Source of the DNA: Planctomycetaceae bacterium UBA969
GTDB lineage: Bacteria; Planctomycetota; Planctomycetia; Gemmatales; Gemmataceae
Reading direction: 5' to 3'
Length of the DNA stretch: 16,963 nucleotides
NCBI GenBank assembly: GCA_002303765.1
Contig: DBCB01000258.1
Coordinates: 1-16,963 of the forward strand
In this document: positions 1 to 8,216 of the stretch, piece by piece
Position numbering within the stretch: the first letter of the stretch is position 1
Layout: the number at the start of each line of letters is the position of its first letter
Notes under the pieces: generated by a model
Told to the model about the DNA's origin: nothing
The model's input: only the letters and a program-made list of their open reading frames with translations
Database searches by the model: none
Made by a program: the position numbers and the translations under genes

Positions 1-30
1 AGCTTTAAAAGAACGAGGAGTGATCTTGTT

Positions 31-789
31 ATGAAATACTTTTCCCTATTATTTTCTGTTCTTGTTTTGGCACCTTTGTGTGCCCAGACGCCTGCAGAAA
101 AACCAGCACATATTTTTATTCTTTCCGGGCAATCGAACATGGCGGGGATGGACCCTAAACTTGGGTTGGAACCCGAAGGCGCTTTACTCTTTCCCAATGC
201 CAACGTCGCCTATATCAAGGTGGCTGCTGGTGGTCAACCCATTCGCTATTGGGTTGCGGAGTGGGATGAAATTGCCAAGAAACATGGGGTTGATGTAGAG
301 AAGGCTCGTGCCGCGGATAAAAACAAAGGAACAATTTATTATAAGCCGATATTGAATCAGTTTGAGATGCTCTTGAAAAAGTATCCCAATCCTGCATCGG
401 TCACTTTTTGTTGGATGCAGGGCGAAAGTGATGCCAAGAAGAATCTTCAGGAGCCCTACAACGAAGCTTTAAAGCAACTGATCACTAATCTGAGGCGCGA
501 TCTTAAGCAACCCGAGATGAAGTTTGTGATTGGAAGAATCAGTGATCATAAAAAAGCCAGTGATGCTCCGTGGGAAGCAGTGCGTCAGGGCCAGGTGAAC
601 CTTGCAAAGAGTGATCCCCTTGGCGCTTGGGTGGATTGCGATGATCTTAATAACAAAGTAAAGAATAATGTTACTACGGATGACCTTCATTACACCAAAG
701 AAGGTTACGAACTTCTGGGACGTCGATATGTTCGTCAGGCCAAATTGCTAATTGAAGGCAAAAAGCCTGCGGAAAATGGGCGGCCATAA
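31..789 (+). CDS. Secreted SASA-family carbohydrate acetylesterase (sialate O-acetylesterase-like)
   Basis: A predicted SGNH-type serine esterase that removes acetyl groups from sugars or polysaccharides outside the cytoplasm. The protein has 252 residues. Residues 1-18 form a signal peptide ending in LCA-Q. The nucleophile block GQSNMAG lies at 33-39 (Ser35), the family block WMQGESDA at 128-135, and the catalytic Asp/His block DDLHYTKEG at 217-225 (His220). All three hallmark blocks of the SASA (DUF303) family are present, so it should be active. GAGGAG at 15-20 serves as ribosome binding site for the ATG at 31. It lies 120 bp upstream of a sugar-oxidation operon and probably prepares acetylated glycans for it, but whether it is cotranscribed is unclear. 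The true substrate is unknown; sialate is only the family name. Confidence 0.85.
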   Translation: MKYFSLLFSVLVLAPLCAQTPAEKPAHIFILSGQSNMAGMDPKLGLEPEGALLFPNANVAYIKVAAGGQPIRYWVAEWDEIAKKHGVDVEKARAADKNKGTIYYKPILNQFEMLLKKYPNPASVTFCWMQGESDAKKNLQEPYNEALKQLITNLRRDLKQPEMKFVIGRISDHKKASDAPWEAVRQGQVNLAKSDPLGAWVDCDDLNNKVKNNVTTDDLHYTKEGYELLGRRYVRQAKLLIEGKKPAENGRP

Positions 790-909
790 TGGGGCTAAGC
801 GCATTGGATGTGGATCTTTAGCATCTAAAAAACATCCTTGCTAGTATACCTCGTATCTTTGATAATGTGACCATGTTGTTTATGTGGGATTTTATTTAGG
901 AACCTAATC

Positions 910-2913
910 ATGTCAGTTATTAAAAAGTTGTTGGTTATTGTTGCAATCATGGGCTTTCTGCCCTTGTTTGCTCGCTCTGAGGAAAACGCTCTTTCTGATT
1001 CAGAAAAAAAAGCAGGTTGGAAATCCCTCTTTGATGGAAAGACAACCAAAGGTTGGCGCAACTACAAGAAACAAGAAATCAGCAATGGTTGGCAGGTTAA
1101 AGATGGTGCATTAACTCGTGCGGATAAAGGTGCGGGCGATATTATCACTACCGAAAAATATGAAGAGTTTGAGCTTTCCCTAGAGTATAAGATTTCCAAG
1201 GGTGGAAATAGTGGCATCATGTTTCATGTGATAGAACAAGCTGGGCCACCTTGGCATTCAGGCCCTGAAATCCAGATTCAAGATAATGTTGATGGGCATG
1301 ACCCACAGAAAGCAGGCTGGCTTTACCAGCTTTATCAGCCAGCAAACGATCCTAAAACTAATAAAACCATCGATGCTACCAAACCTGTCGGGCAATGGAA
1401 TCATGTCAACTTGATCATTGCCAAGGATAAATGCGAATTGAACATGAATGGTATTCGATATTGGACTTGCAAGATTGGTAGCCCTGATTGGAACGAAAAA
1501 CTTGCTAAGAGTAAGTTTGCGAAGTTTGAGATGTTTGCCAAAGCGGGTCAGGGTTTTATTTGTCTTCAGGATCATGGCGACATGGTTTCATATCGCAATA
1601 TTAAGATTCGAACTTTGAATAGCGCTGCTCCGATTGTGGATCCTATTGATGGGAAGAAAAATGTTTCCTTGGCGCCTGGCTTTCCCAATGTTAAGTGGTT
1701 GGGTTGGGATGAAGTTGATGAAAAGGGTAAAGTTCAACCTTTAAGGCCCATCGTTGTAACTAATCCTGGCGATGGTACGAATCGGGTCGTTGTTGCTATG
1801 CAGCAGGGGCAGATTCATATCATTCCGAATAATTCCAAGGCGGAGAAGTCCAAGATCTTTCTGGATATAAGTTCCAAGGTGCGTTACATCGATAAGGAAA
1901 ATGAAGAGGGGCTTTTAGGTCTTGCATTCCATCCTGATTACAAAAAGAATGGCGAGTTTTTTGCCTATTACACGGTTAAGCATACGCCACATTTGTGTGT
2001 GATTTCCCGATTCAAGGCTTCCAAGGATAATCCTGACCAAGCTGATTCTGCCTATGAAGAAGTGCTGCTTGAAATCCAACATCCTTTTTGGAATCACAAG
2101 GGGGGCACGCTTGCGTTTGGCCCAGATGGTTGCCTGTATTGTGCGATTGGTGATGGTGGTGATGGTAATGATCCCTACAACAATGGGCAAAATCTAGGTA
2201 CTCTTTTAGGCAAAATCATTCGTATCGATGTTAATAAAAAAGATACGGGTATGAAGTATTCGATTCCTAAGGATAATCCTTTTGTGGGCCAGAAAGCTGC
2301 ACCAGAGATTTTTGCCTACGGACTTCGCAATGTATGGCGCATGGCTTTTGACAAATCCACAGGCAACCTTTGGGCTGCAGATGTTGGTCAGAATCTGTGG
2401 GAAGAAATCAACATTATAAAGAAGGGCGGAAATTATGGTTGGGCTATTCGTGAAGGTGCCCACCCCTTTGGGAATTATGAATCTAAATCGGCCCAACCTC
2501 TGATCGACCCTATTTACGAATACGATCATCGGGTGGGCAAGTCTATCACCGGTGGTTTTGTTTATCGGGGTAAAAAGATTCCCGAGCTTCAAGGGCACTA
2601 CCTTTATGCTGATTATATTTCGGGCAAGGTTTATGCCTTGAATTATGATAATAAAACCAACAAGGTCTTGGGTAATTACTCTATTCCAAGCCCGATGTTT
2701 CCCATTATTACCTTTGGTGAAGATGAGGAAGGTGAAGCATATTTCGCAGTGGTTACCGGCAACGGTAAAGGTATCTACAAGCTATTACCTGGCGAAGCCG
2801 CAACTCCAAAAGTTTCTGCCACTAATGCGGTTGTAGAACCTTCCACTGATTTTAATGGGAAGCAAGAACGCTTTGGCAAACTTAAATATTTGTTGAGCAG
2901 GCTTAAGAAGTAA
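910..2913 (+). CDS. Secreted fusion: DUF1080 (3-keto-disaccharide hydrolase) domain plus PQQ-type sugar dehydrogenase propeller
   Basis: A 667-residue exported protein with two enzyme-like halves. Residues 1-23 are a signal peptide. Residues about 37-235 are a DUF1080 domain (PF06439, named 3-keto-disaccharide hydrolase), with the entry motif GWKSLFDGKTTKGW, then GGNSGIMFHV, GPEIQIQDN and the closing DHGDMVSYRNIKIR. Residues about 255-627 are a soluble glucose/sorbosone dehydrogenase-like beta-propeller: EEGLLGLAFHPDY (332-344), HKGGTLAFGPDG (396-407), IGDGGDGND (413-421), YGLRNVWRMAFD (470-481) and GGNYGW (506-511). His396 and Arg473 sit where the catalytic His and Arg of PQQ glucose dehydrogenase lie, judged by motif only. 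The last 40 residues look unstructured. The start is supported by the signal peptide and a weak AGGAA at 898-902. The propeller may oxidise a sugar, or it may only bind one. Confidence 0.85.
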   Translation: MSVIKKLLVIVAIMGFLPLFARSEENALSDSEKKAGWKSLFDGKTTKGWRNYKKQEISNGWQVKDGALTRADKGAGDIITTEKYEEFELSLEYKISKGGNSGIMFHVIEQAGPPWHSGPEIQIQDNVDGHDPQKAGWLYQLYQPANDPKTNKTIDATKPVGQWNHVNLIIAKDKCELNMNGIRYWTCKIGSPDWNEKLAKSKFAKFEMFAKAGQGFICLQDHGDMVSYRNIKIRTLNSAAPIVDPIDGKKNVSLAPGFPNVKWLGWDEVDEKGKVQPLRPIVVTNPGDGTNRVVVAMQQGQIHIIPNNSKAEKSKIFLDISSKVRYIDKENEEGLLGLAFHPDYKKNGEFFAYYTVKHTPHLCVISRFKASKDNPDQADSAYEEVLLEIQHPFWNHKGGTLAFGPDGCLYCAIGDGGDGNDPYNNGQNLGTLLGKIIRIDVNKKDTGMKYSIPKDNPFVGQKAAPEIFAYGLRNVWRMAFDKSTGNLWAADVGQNLWEEINIIKKGGNYGWAIREGAHPFGNYESKSAQPLIDPIYEYDHRVGKSITGGFVYRGKKIPELQGHYLYADYISGKVYALNYDNKTNKVLGNYSIPSPMFPIITFGEDEEGEAYFAVVTGNGKGIYKLLPGEAATPKVSATNAVVEPSTDFNGKQERFGKLKYLLSRLKK

Positions 2914-2941
2914 GCAGGCTGAACCTTTCGGATTTTTAAAT

Positions 2942-4096
2942 ATGAACTCGATTAAAGTTGCAGTTGTGGGAACCGGTTTCATGGGGTGGGTTCATATCGA
3001 GGCCCTTCGAAGGCTAGGCATCGGCATCTCGGGTGTGCTTGGTTCGAACCCTGAAAAAACCAAAGCCTTTGCCCTAAAAACCGGTATCACAAAAGCCTAT
3101 GCTTCTTATGAAGAAGTGCTTGCAGATACTAATGCTGGTTCTGTTCATCTGGGTGTTCCCAATAAGTTTCATTTTCTGATGGCGAAGCAGGCATTGGAAG
3201 CTGGAAAGCATGTACTTTGCGAAAAACCTCTCGCAATGAACACAGCAGAATCTGCTGCTTTGGTTGCGATAGCTGCGAAGTATCCCAAACAAGCAGCGGG
3301 GGTTAATTATAACATCCGGTATTATCCTCTTTGCATCGAAGCTAAAGATCGTATTCGCAAAAAAGAGCTAGGCGATATATTTCATATCACAGGAAGTTAT
3401 TCTCAGGATTGGCTTTTCCGTGATACCGATTACAATTGGCGCGTGCTTGATTCTGAAGGTGGCGAACTTCGTGCGGTTTCAGATATTGGTACCCATTGGC
3501 TCGATCTGATTTACTTCATTACCGGGCTTGAGGTGGAATCGGTTTGTGCGGATTTGCAAACCGTTCATCCTATTCGTAAACGGCCGAAGGGCGAGATCGC
3601 AACCTTTCAGGGTAAGGGTCAGGCTTTTGTTGATACCGAGAATATTCCGATCACCACCGATGATTATGGTTCCATTCTTTTGCGTTTCAAAGGTGGGAAG
3701 AAGGGTTTGCTTTGGGTTTCACAAGTTAGTGCTGGGCATAAGAACTGCCTGAGGTTTGAAATTGCAGGTTCAAAACAATCAGTCAATTGGAATAGCGAAA
3801 AGCCCAACGAAATCATGTTCGGGAATCGTGATAGAGCGAATGAGATTTTGCTGCGTGATCCTTCATTGCTTGGAAATGATGCGAGGAAGTTTGCAGATTA
3901 TCCGGGCGGTCATGACGAAGGTTATGATGATTCCTTTAAGATGTGCTTCAGGGGTTTTTATGATGCAATTGCATCTGGAAAAACAGGGCCCGATGCGCAA
4001 TATCCTACCTTTGCAGATGGGCATCGTGAAATCGTTTTGTGTGAAGCCATCCTTCAAAGCCATCGTGAACAACGTTGGATTAAAGTGAAAGAGTAA
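2942..4096 (+). CDS. Gfo/Idh/MocA-family NAD(P)-dependent sugar oxidoreductase
   Basis: A predicted cytoplasmic sugar dehydrogenase or keto-sugar reductase of 384 residues, a usual length for the family. The N-terminal Rossmann fold shows VAVVGTGFMGWVH at 6-18. The dinucleotide and substrate side shows GVPNKFH (71-77) and CEKPLAMN (93-100, with Lys95 the usual catalytic lysine). The C-terminal alpha/beta substrate domain carries DIGTHWLDL at 181-189, with the family's conserved His185. There is no signal peptide. It starts 28 bp after the fusion gene and 4 bp before the TIM-barrel gene, so it is cotranscribed. In this setting it probably oxidises a hydroxyl or reduces a 3-keto sugar generated from imported glycosides. 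No Shine-Dalgarno sequence is evident; the ATG fits the start of the Rossmann strand. Exact substrate and cofactor preference are not readable. Confidence 0.88.
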   Translation: MNSIKVAVVGTGFMGWVHIEALRRLGIGISGVLGSNPEKTKAFALKTGITKAYASYEEVLADTNAGSVHLGVPNKFHFLMAKQALEAGKHVLCEKPLAMNTAESAALVAIAAKYPKQAAGVNYNIRYYPLCIEAKDRIRKKELGDIFHITGSYSQDWLFRDTDYNWRVLDSEGGELRAVSDIGTHWLDLIYFITGLEVESVCADLQTVHPIRKRPKGEIATFQGKGQAFVDTENIPITTDDYGSILLRFKGGKKGLLWVSQVSAGHKNCLRFEIAGSKQSVNWNSEKPNEIMFGNRDRANEILLRDPSLLGNDARKFADYPGGHDEGYDDSFKMCFRGFYDAIASGKTGPDAQYPTFADGHREIVLCEAILQSHREQRWIKVKE

Positions 4097-4100
4097 ACCA

Positions 4101-5027
4101 ATGCAACTAGGATTTGTCAGCGCCATCGTCCCGGAGTTATCTTTGGAGCAAGTCTTCAAGCTCGCTAGCGAAGAAGGTTATGATTGCGTGGAGTTGATGT
4201 GCTGGCCTGTGAGCAAGGCGGAACGCCGTTATGCTGGGATTACGCATGTTGATGTGACTGACTTTGATAAGAACAAGGCGAACGAAGTTAATGGTCTTGC
4301 TTCGCAGTATAAGGTGAAGATTAGTGGTTTGGGTTATTATCCCAATCCTCTGTCTCCTGATGAGACAGAGGCAAATACCGCCTGTACGCACATTAAAAAA
4401 GTAATCGAGGCAACTGCGCTTTTAGGCATCAATCAGATGAATACTTTTGTGGGAAGAGATTACACGAAAACGATAGATGAAAACTGGCCTCGTTTTCTTG
4501 CGACTTGGAGGCTTTTGGTTGAGTTTGCGGAATCATTGGGAGTACGCATTGGCATCGAAAACTGCCCGATGTCGTTTGGGCGGGATGAATGGCCTGGGGG
4601 TAAGAACCTTGCGATTTCCCCAGCGATATGGCGTAGGATGTTTGCTGATATTCCGAACTCCAACTTTGGTTTAAATTTTGATCCTTCGCATTTTCCTTGG
4701 CAGATGATGGACTATCTCAAGCCGCTAAATGAATTCTCTAAGCGTATTTTTCATGTGCATGCAAAGGATGTGCGGGTTGATAGAGATCGCATTGATGAGG
4801 TGGGGATTCTTGCATATCCGAAGGAATATCATGTGCCCAAACTGCCCGGGATGGGGGAAGTGAACTGGGGAAAATTTTTCTCGGTGTTGGGTGATGCGGG
4901 CTATGTTGGCCCTGTTTGTGTTGAAGTGGAAGACAGGGCTTATGAAGGTTCTTTGGAATCACGCAGAGCTGCGCTTACGCAAAGCCATACCTTCTTGCGT
5001 AACTACATTCCAAGGCGCAAAGTTTAA
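4101..5027 (+). CDS. Sugar phosphate isomerase/epimerase, AP-endonuclease-2-like TIM barrel
   Basis: A 308-residue cytoplasmic TIM-barrel enzyme of the xylose-isomerase-like/AP-endonuclease-2 family, which includes IolE, IolI and keto-sugar epimerases. Candidate metal ligands are visible in the usual order: Glu153 in GIENCPM, Asp194 and His197 in NFDPSHF, His220 in FHVHAKD, and Glu275 in VEVED. The phrase GMGEVNWGKFF (250-260) is typical of this family. It begins 4 bp after the oxidoreductase stop and its stop overlaps the next gene's ATG. Pairing of a Gfo/Idh/MocA enzyme with this fold is a recurrent arrangement in which the two act on successive keto-sugar intermediates, so I infer isomerisation, epimerisation or hydration of the oxidoreductase product. 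The specific reaction is not determined. Confidence 0.85.
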   Translation: MQLGFVSAIVPELSLEQVFKLASEEGYDCVELMCWPVSKAERRYAGITHVDVTDFDKNKANEVNGLASQYKVKISGLGYYPNPLSPDETEANTACTHIKKVIEATALLGINQMNTFVGRDYTKTIDENWPRFLATWRLLVEFAESLGVRIGIENCPMSFGRDEWPGGKNLAISPAIWRRMFADIPNSNFGLNFDPSHFPWQMMDYLKPLNEFSKRIFHVHAKDVRVDRDRIDEVGILAYPKEYHVPKLPGMGEVNWGKFFSVLGDAGYVGPVCVEVEDRAYEGSLESRRAALTQSHTFLRNYIPRRKV

Positions 5028-6019
5028 TGCCTGCGAATCAAATACTTGCAGGGATTGATCTTGGTGGTACCACTATTACTGCGGGGCTGGGTGATCTCTC
5101 TGGCAATATTTTGCTGCAGCGTAGCATTCCCACACTTTCAGAAAATGGGCCTGAAGATGTTCTTTGCAGAATGGCATCCCTTGTAAAAAATCTGGCGGAT
5201 GAAGTTGGCTATAAACCTACCGCCCTTGGTATTGGGATTCCAGGCTTGGTTGATCCTACACTTGGCAAAACCCTGTTCCTACCAAACATGCATACTCAAT
5301 GGCGGGGCGTTTGCATTCGTGAAATACTTGAAAATTTATTGGGGTACGCGGTTCGTATTTTGAATGATGTTCGTACTGCAACATTGGGTGAGATGAAATT
5401 CGGGCTGGGGAAAAATGTTTCCAACATGGTTTTCTTTTCTCTGGGAACTGGCATAGGTGGCGGAATAGTTATTGGCGGGAAACTTCTTCTTGGTCCCTTG
5501 GGTTCTGCAGGGGAAATAGGTCATCAAACCATTCTTCCCAATGGGCCTTTTTGCGGGTGTGGGAACCAGGGTTGTTTAGAGGCGCTATGCAGTGGGCCAG
5601 CAATCATTGCTGAGGGCGTTCGGCTTTTTAAAATCGGGCAGGCTCCGAAGTTGGTTCGTATTTGCGCCAACGATATTAGAAATGTTTCTCCGGAAACTAT
5701 GGTACAAGCTGCAAAGGAAGGTGATGAATCTGTAAGTGCTGGAATATATCATATTGCAACTCTTCTTGGCATTGGTGTTGCCAACATGGTAACTTCGTTG
5801 CATCCGGAATTGGTGGTGCTTGGAGGCGGGGTTTCAAAAATGGGCGATTTGCTTCTTGCGCCAGTGCGAAGTGTTGTTAAACAGAGGGTTCGGATGTTTC
5901 CAGTGGATGATGTTCGGATTGAATTATCATCGGTGGGAGAGGGCGCGGGGTTGTTGGGTGCGATTGCACTTGCGGATTTTAAAAACTTAGGAGTTGGAAC
6001 TGATGAGCTACACGTATAA
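5027..6019 (+). CDS. ROK-family sugar kinase (glucokinase-like)
   Basis: A 330-residue ROK-family kinase that phosphorylates a hexose or related sugar with ATP in the cytoplasm. Phosphate-binding block IDLGGTT lies at 10-16, GIGIPGLVD at 68-76 and the catalytic region LNDVRTA at 112-118 (Asp114 the likely general base). SLGTGIGGGI (138-147) is followed by the ROK signature with AGEIGHQ at 161-167, and by a zinc site with Cys176, Cys178, Cys183 and His166, ending in GCLE (182-185). All key residues are intact and there is no N-terminal DNA-binding domain, so it is a kinase, not a ROK repressor. Its ATG overlaps the previous stop (TAATG), which indicates translational coupling. It probably phosphorylates the sugar released or repaired by the two upstream enzymes. 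Confidence 0.9.
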   Translation: MPANQILAGIDLGGTTITAGLGDLSGNILLQRSIPTLSENGPEDVLCRMASLVKNLADEVGYKPTALGIGIPGLVDPTLGKTLFLPNMHTQWRGVCIREILENLLGYAVRILNDVRTATLGEMKFGLGKNVSNMVFFSLGTGIGGGIVIGGKLLLGPLGSAGEIGHQTILPNGPFCGCGNQGCLEALCSGPAIIAEGVRLFKIGQAPKLVRICANDIRNVSPETMVQAAKEGDESVSAGIYHIATLLGIGVANMVTSLHPELVVLGGGVSKMGDLLLAPVRSVVKQRVRMFPVDDVRIELSSVGEGAGLLGAIALADFKNLGVGTDELHV

Positions 6020-6725
6020 AGATATTTCAAAGATGATCGATCATTCTCTTTTGACACCGACCCTCACGGTTCAGGAATTGGAAGCAGGGATTGCCCTTGC
6101 GATTGATTACGATGTTGCAAGCATTTGTATCATGCCTTATTACCAGCGAAGGTGTGCGGATTTACTCAAGGGCACAGGAATCAGGGCCAGTACTACCATT
6201 GGGTTTCCCCATGGTGCAAACACTACTGCAATAAAAAAGATGGAAGCTGAACGAGCCATCGCTGATGGGTGCGAAGAACTTGATATGGTGGTTAATATAA
6301 GCCAAGTGTTGAGCCAACGCTGGGATTATGTGCGCGAGGATATTAAGGTGGTGATCGATGTTGCACATAAAGCTGGTCAAAAAGTGAAAGTGATTTTTGA
6401 AAACAGTTTTTTGAAGGATGAGCATAAGATCAAGCTTTGTGAAATCTGCAGTGAATTGAAGGCGGATTGGGTTAAGACTTCCACGGGCTATGGTTCAGGC
6501 GGGGCGACCATCGAAGATTTGATTTTGATGCGCAAGCATGCTGCCCCTTCGGTTCAGGTTAAAGCAGCGGGTGGCGTGAGGGACTTTGCGAAAATGTTGG
6601 AAGTGCGCGCTTTGGGAGTCAGCAGGGTGGGTGCTAGCAGAACCAGAGAAATGCTCGAAGAGTGCAGAAAAGTAATGGGCCTACCCGTTTTGCATGCCGC
6701 ACCTGGCACAGTTGCAGGCTACTAA
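6003..6725 (+). CDS. deoC: Deoxyribose-phosphate aldolase family (DeoC)
   Basis: A class I (Schiff-base) aldolase. DeoC splits 2-deoxyribose-5-phosphate into glyceraldehyde-3-phosphate and acetaldehyde. The protein has 240 residues. Motifs: IDHSLLTPT (12-20), IGFPHGANTT (66-75), EELDMVVNI with Asp94, DWVKTSTGYG with the Schiff-base Lys158, and VKAAGGVRD with Lys187. These match the catalytic Asp-Lys-Lys set of E. coli DeoC. I chose the ATG at 6003, preceded by TAGGAG at 5988-5993 with 9-nt spacing, over an in-frame TTG at 5994; it overlaps the kinase gene by 17 bp. Its place at the end of a sugar operon, with no nucleoside phosphorylase or phosphopentomutase in view, suggests it may act on another deoxy- or keto-sugar phosphate, but this is inference. 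Confidence 0.88.
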   Translation: MSYTYKDISKMIDHSLLTPTLTVQELEAGIALAIDYDVASICIMPYYQRRCADLLKGTGIRASTTIGFPHGANTTAIKKMEAERAIADGCEELDMVVNISQVLSQRWDYVREDIKVVIDVAHKAGQKVKVIFENSFLKDEHKIKLCEICSELKADWVKTSTGYGSGGATIEDLILMRKHAAPSVQVKAAGGVRDFAKMLEVRALGVSRVGASRTREMLEECRKVMGLPVLHAAPGTVAGY

Positions 6726-6792
6726 ATCGTAGGGCAAATAAATTAAATTTTCCTAAACTGCGGAATCGCTACAATCTTTTTAATCAATATAT

Positions 6793-6821
6793 TCGACACT
6801 TTCAGTAATATATGCTATAGA
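6793..6821 (+). promoter_or_regulatory. Candidate sigma70-type promoter for the TolC-like gene
   Basis: TCGACA at 6793-6798 and TATAGA at 6816-6821 are separated by 17 bp in an AT-rich stretch between deoC and the TolC-like gene. A transcript would start near 6828, about 95 nt before the preferred start codon. This is a motif match by eye only, and the intergenic region is AT-rich enough to give chance hits. Confidence 0.35.
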
Positions 6822-6922
6822 TAGCTTTGGGTATTTACGTAGGTTGCGCAAATTCCGTGCTGTTGTGATCCTAATATGTCGATTATTAGATGAAACTGCT
6901 AACTCTTTTAAGGTTTAAAACG

Positions 6923-8200
6923 ATGTTAAAATTTAATCGCATTAGTTTCTTTTCTGTAATGGGTATAGCGACATTGTTTACAGGTCTTGCAGGATTTGCA
7001 AGAAGTGAAGAGGCGGTGAAAAAAATCACTTTGGCTGAAGCTCTGGATTTGATGAATGCAAACCATCCAAGAATACATGCAGCAGAAGCGAGTTTGAGGG
7101 GTTCAGAAGCGGGATTACGCGGCGTACAAAACCTTCCTTTTTTCGCCAAGCTTTCTCCTGATATGAAGTACAGAAGACAACAGTCCGAGTTGGGGATAGA
7201 GGTTGCGGATGCGGGGTTGAGGCAGGAAATCAGGGACACATCCTACGGGGTGGCCCGGAGTTATTTTTTGGTTATTTATACCAAACAGCAACAGGATTTG
7301 AGCGAGCAAGTTCTTCAGGTTTTAGGAAAGAATATTAAGGTGCTTGAATTAAAGATGGCTCTTAAAAAGACACCTGAAGACGAAATCAAACTTCAAAAAT
7401 TAAAGTTGGGTGTGGTTGAGGCCAAGCACAAGAATTCTCTAGCTGCTACGGGTTTTGAAAGGGCTAAGGCCTTGTTAAGAGAAGAAGTGGGTGGCAGAAA
7501 TAAAATCGGCCTAATCGAGCCTATGGAAACTGAATTTCCTTCTTATGATCTTTTAGGCTTACTTACCCCTGAATTTATTGAAGAGATGATTGAAAAAACT
7601 GCTGTAGTCCGTGAAGAGATTATTAAATCTTCGAAGGCATCTCAAATTCTTGCATTGGAAGTGAATGCCCAGAGGTCTGCTAGGTTTAACCCCAAGTTCA
7701 GAACTTTTGCAAGTGGTTCTGATTTGCATTACATTCCGATTGGCGTACAAGGGCGTGGCGAAAACTTTACTCCTGAAGCTATTACCATTGAAATGCCGTC
7801 CTCTCTTGTGGGTAAAAAGTCTGACCGTGTTGCAAGAGCTCAGGCCTTCGCAGATCGTGGCGCTGCAGTCGAGGAAAGCACAAAGAATCTGATCAGGCTT
7901 GAAGTGCGAAATGCCTTCCAACTTCTGATGGAAACTCGCACTAATTTTAATGAACTAAAGAAGGTTGAACCTGAGTTGAGAAAAATCATCTCAGAATTGC
8001 ATGATAACCAGTTGAAGTTTTTGAATGCTGATAATGCAGAATTGTTTGAAAAGGCAGGAAAAATGCTTGGGAGTTTTAACTATACTAAGTTCATCACCAT
8101 GGATAATCTTGCAGATCTCGAACGCATTACAAGCGGTAATTTCAGTGTTGGGCTAACCTGCCCTGCGACCATCACCAACGATGGTAAGCGGATTAAATAA
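6923..8200 (+). CDS. TolC-like outer-membrane efflux protein
   Basis: A probable outer-membrane channel of the TolC (OEP) family, 425 residues from this start. Residues 1-28 look like a signal peptide (ending FARSEE). The opening ITLAEALDLMNANHPRI (35-51) is the classic TolC-family start. Two long helical repeats follow, about 35-185 and 200-395, rich in Lys, Glu and Leu and compatible with the periplasmic helical barrel; FNPKFRTFASGS may open the second repeat's membrane strands. I prefer the ATG at 6923 over one at 6890 because it puts the signal peptide at the N-terminus and has AGG nearby. No membrane-fusion or inner-membrane pump gene is adjacent, so its partner is unknown. The sequence is a divergent member; a stand-alone secretion channel is also possible. 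Confidence 0.72.
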   Translation: MLKFNRISFFSVMGIATLFTGLAGFARSEEAVKKITLAEALDLMNANHPRIHAAEASLRGSEAGLRGVQNLPFFAKLSPDMKYRRQQSELGIEVADAGLRQEIRDTSYGVARSYFLVIYTKQQQDLSEQVLQVLGKNIKVLELKMALKKTPEDEIKLQKLKLGVVEAKHKNSLAATGFERAKALLREEVGGRNKIGLIEPMETEFPSYDLLGLLTPEFIEEMIEKTAVVREEIIKSSKASQILALEVNAQRSARFNPKFRTFASGSDLHYIPIGVQGRGENFTPEAITIEMPSSLVGKKSDRVARAQAFADRGAAVEESTKNLIRLEVRNAFQLLMETRTNFNELKKVEPELRKIISELHDNQLKFLNADNAELFEKAGKMLGSFNYTKFITMDNLADLERITSGNFSVGLTCPATITNDGKRIK

Positions 8201-8216
8201 TCCAGATTATTACTTC

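Noticed and set aside
806..837. Inverted repeat GGATGT / ACATCC as a terminator of the esterase gene
   Set aside because: The loop is 20 bases, the stem only 6 bp, and no T-run follows.
5994..6002. TTG at 5994 as the deoC start
   Set aside because: The ATG at 6003 has the TAGGAG site at correct spacing and matches the family N-terminus.
6726..6889. tRNA or small RNA between deoC and the TolC-like gene
   Set aside because: The region is AT-rich with no cloverleaf pairing and no strong terminator hairpin.
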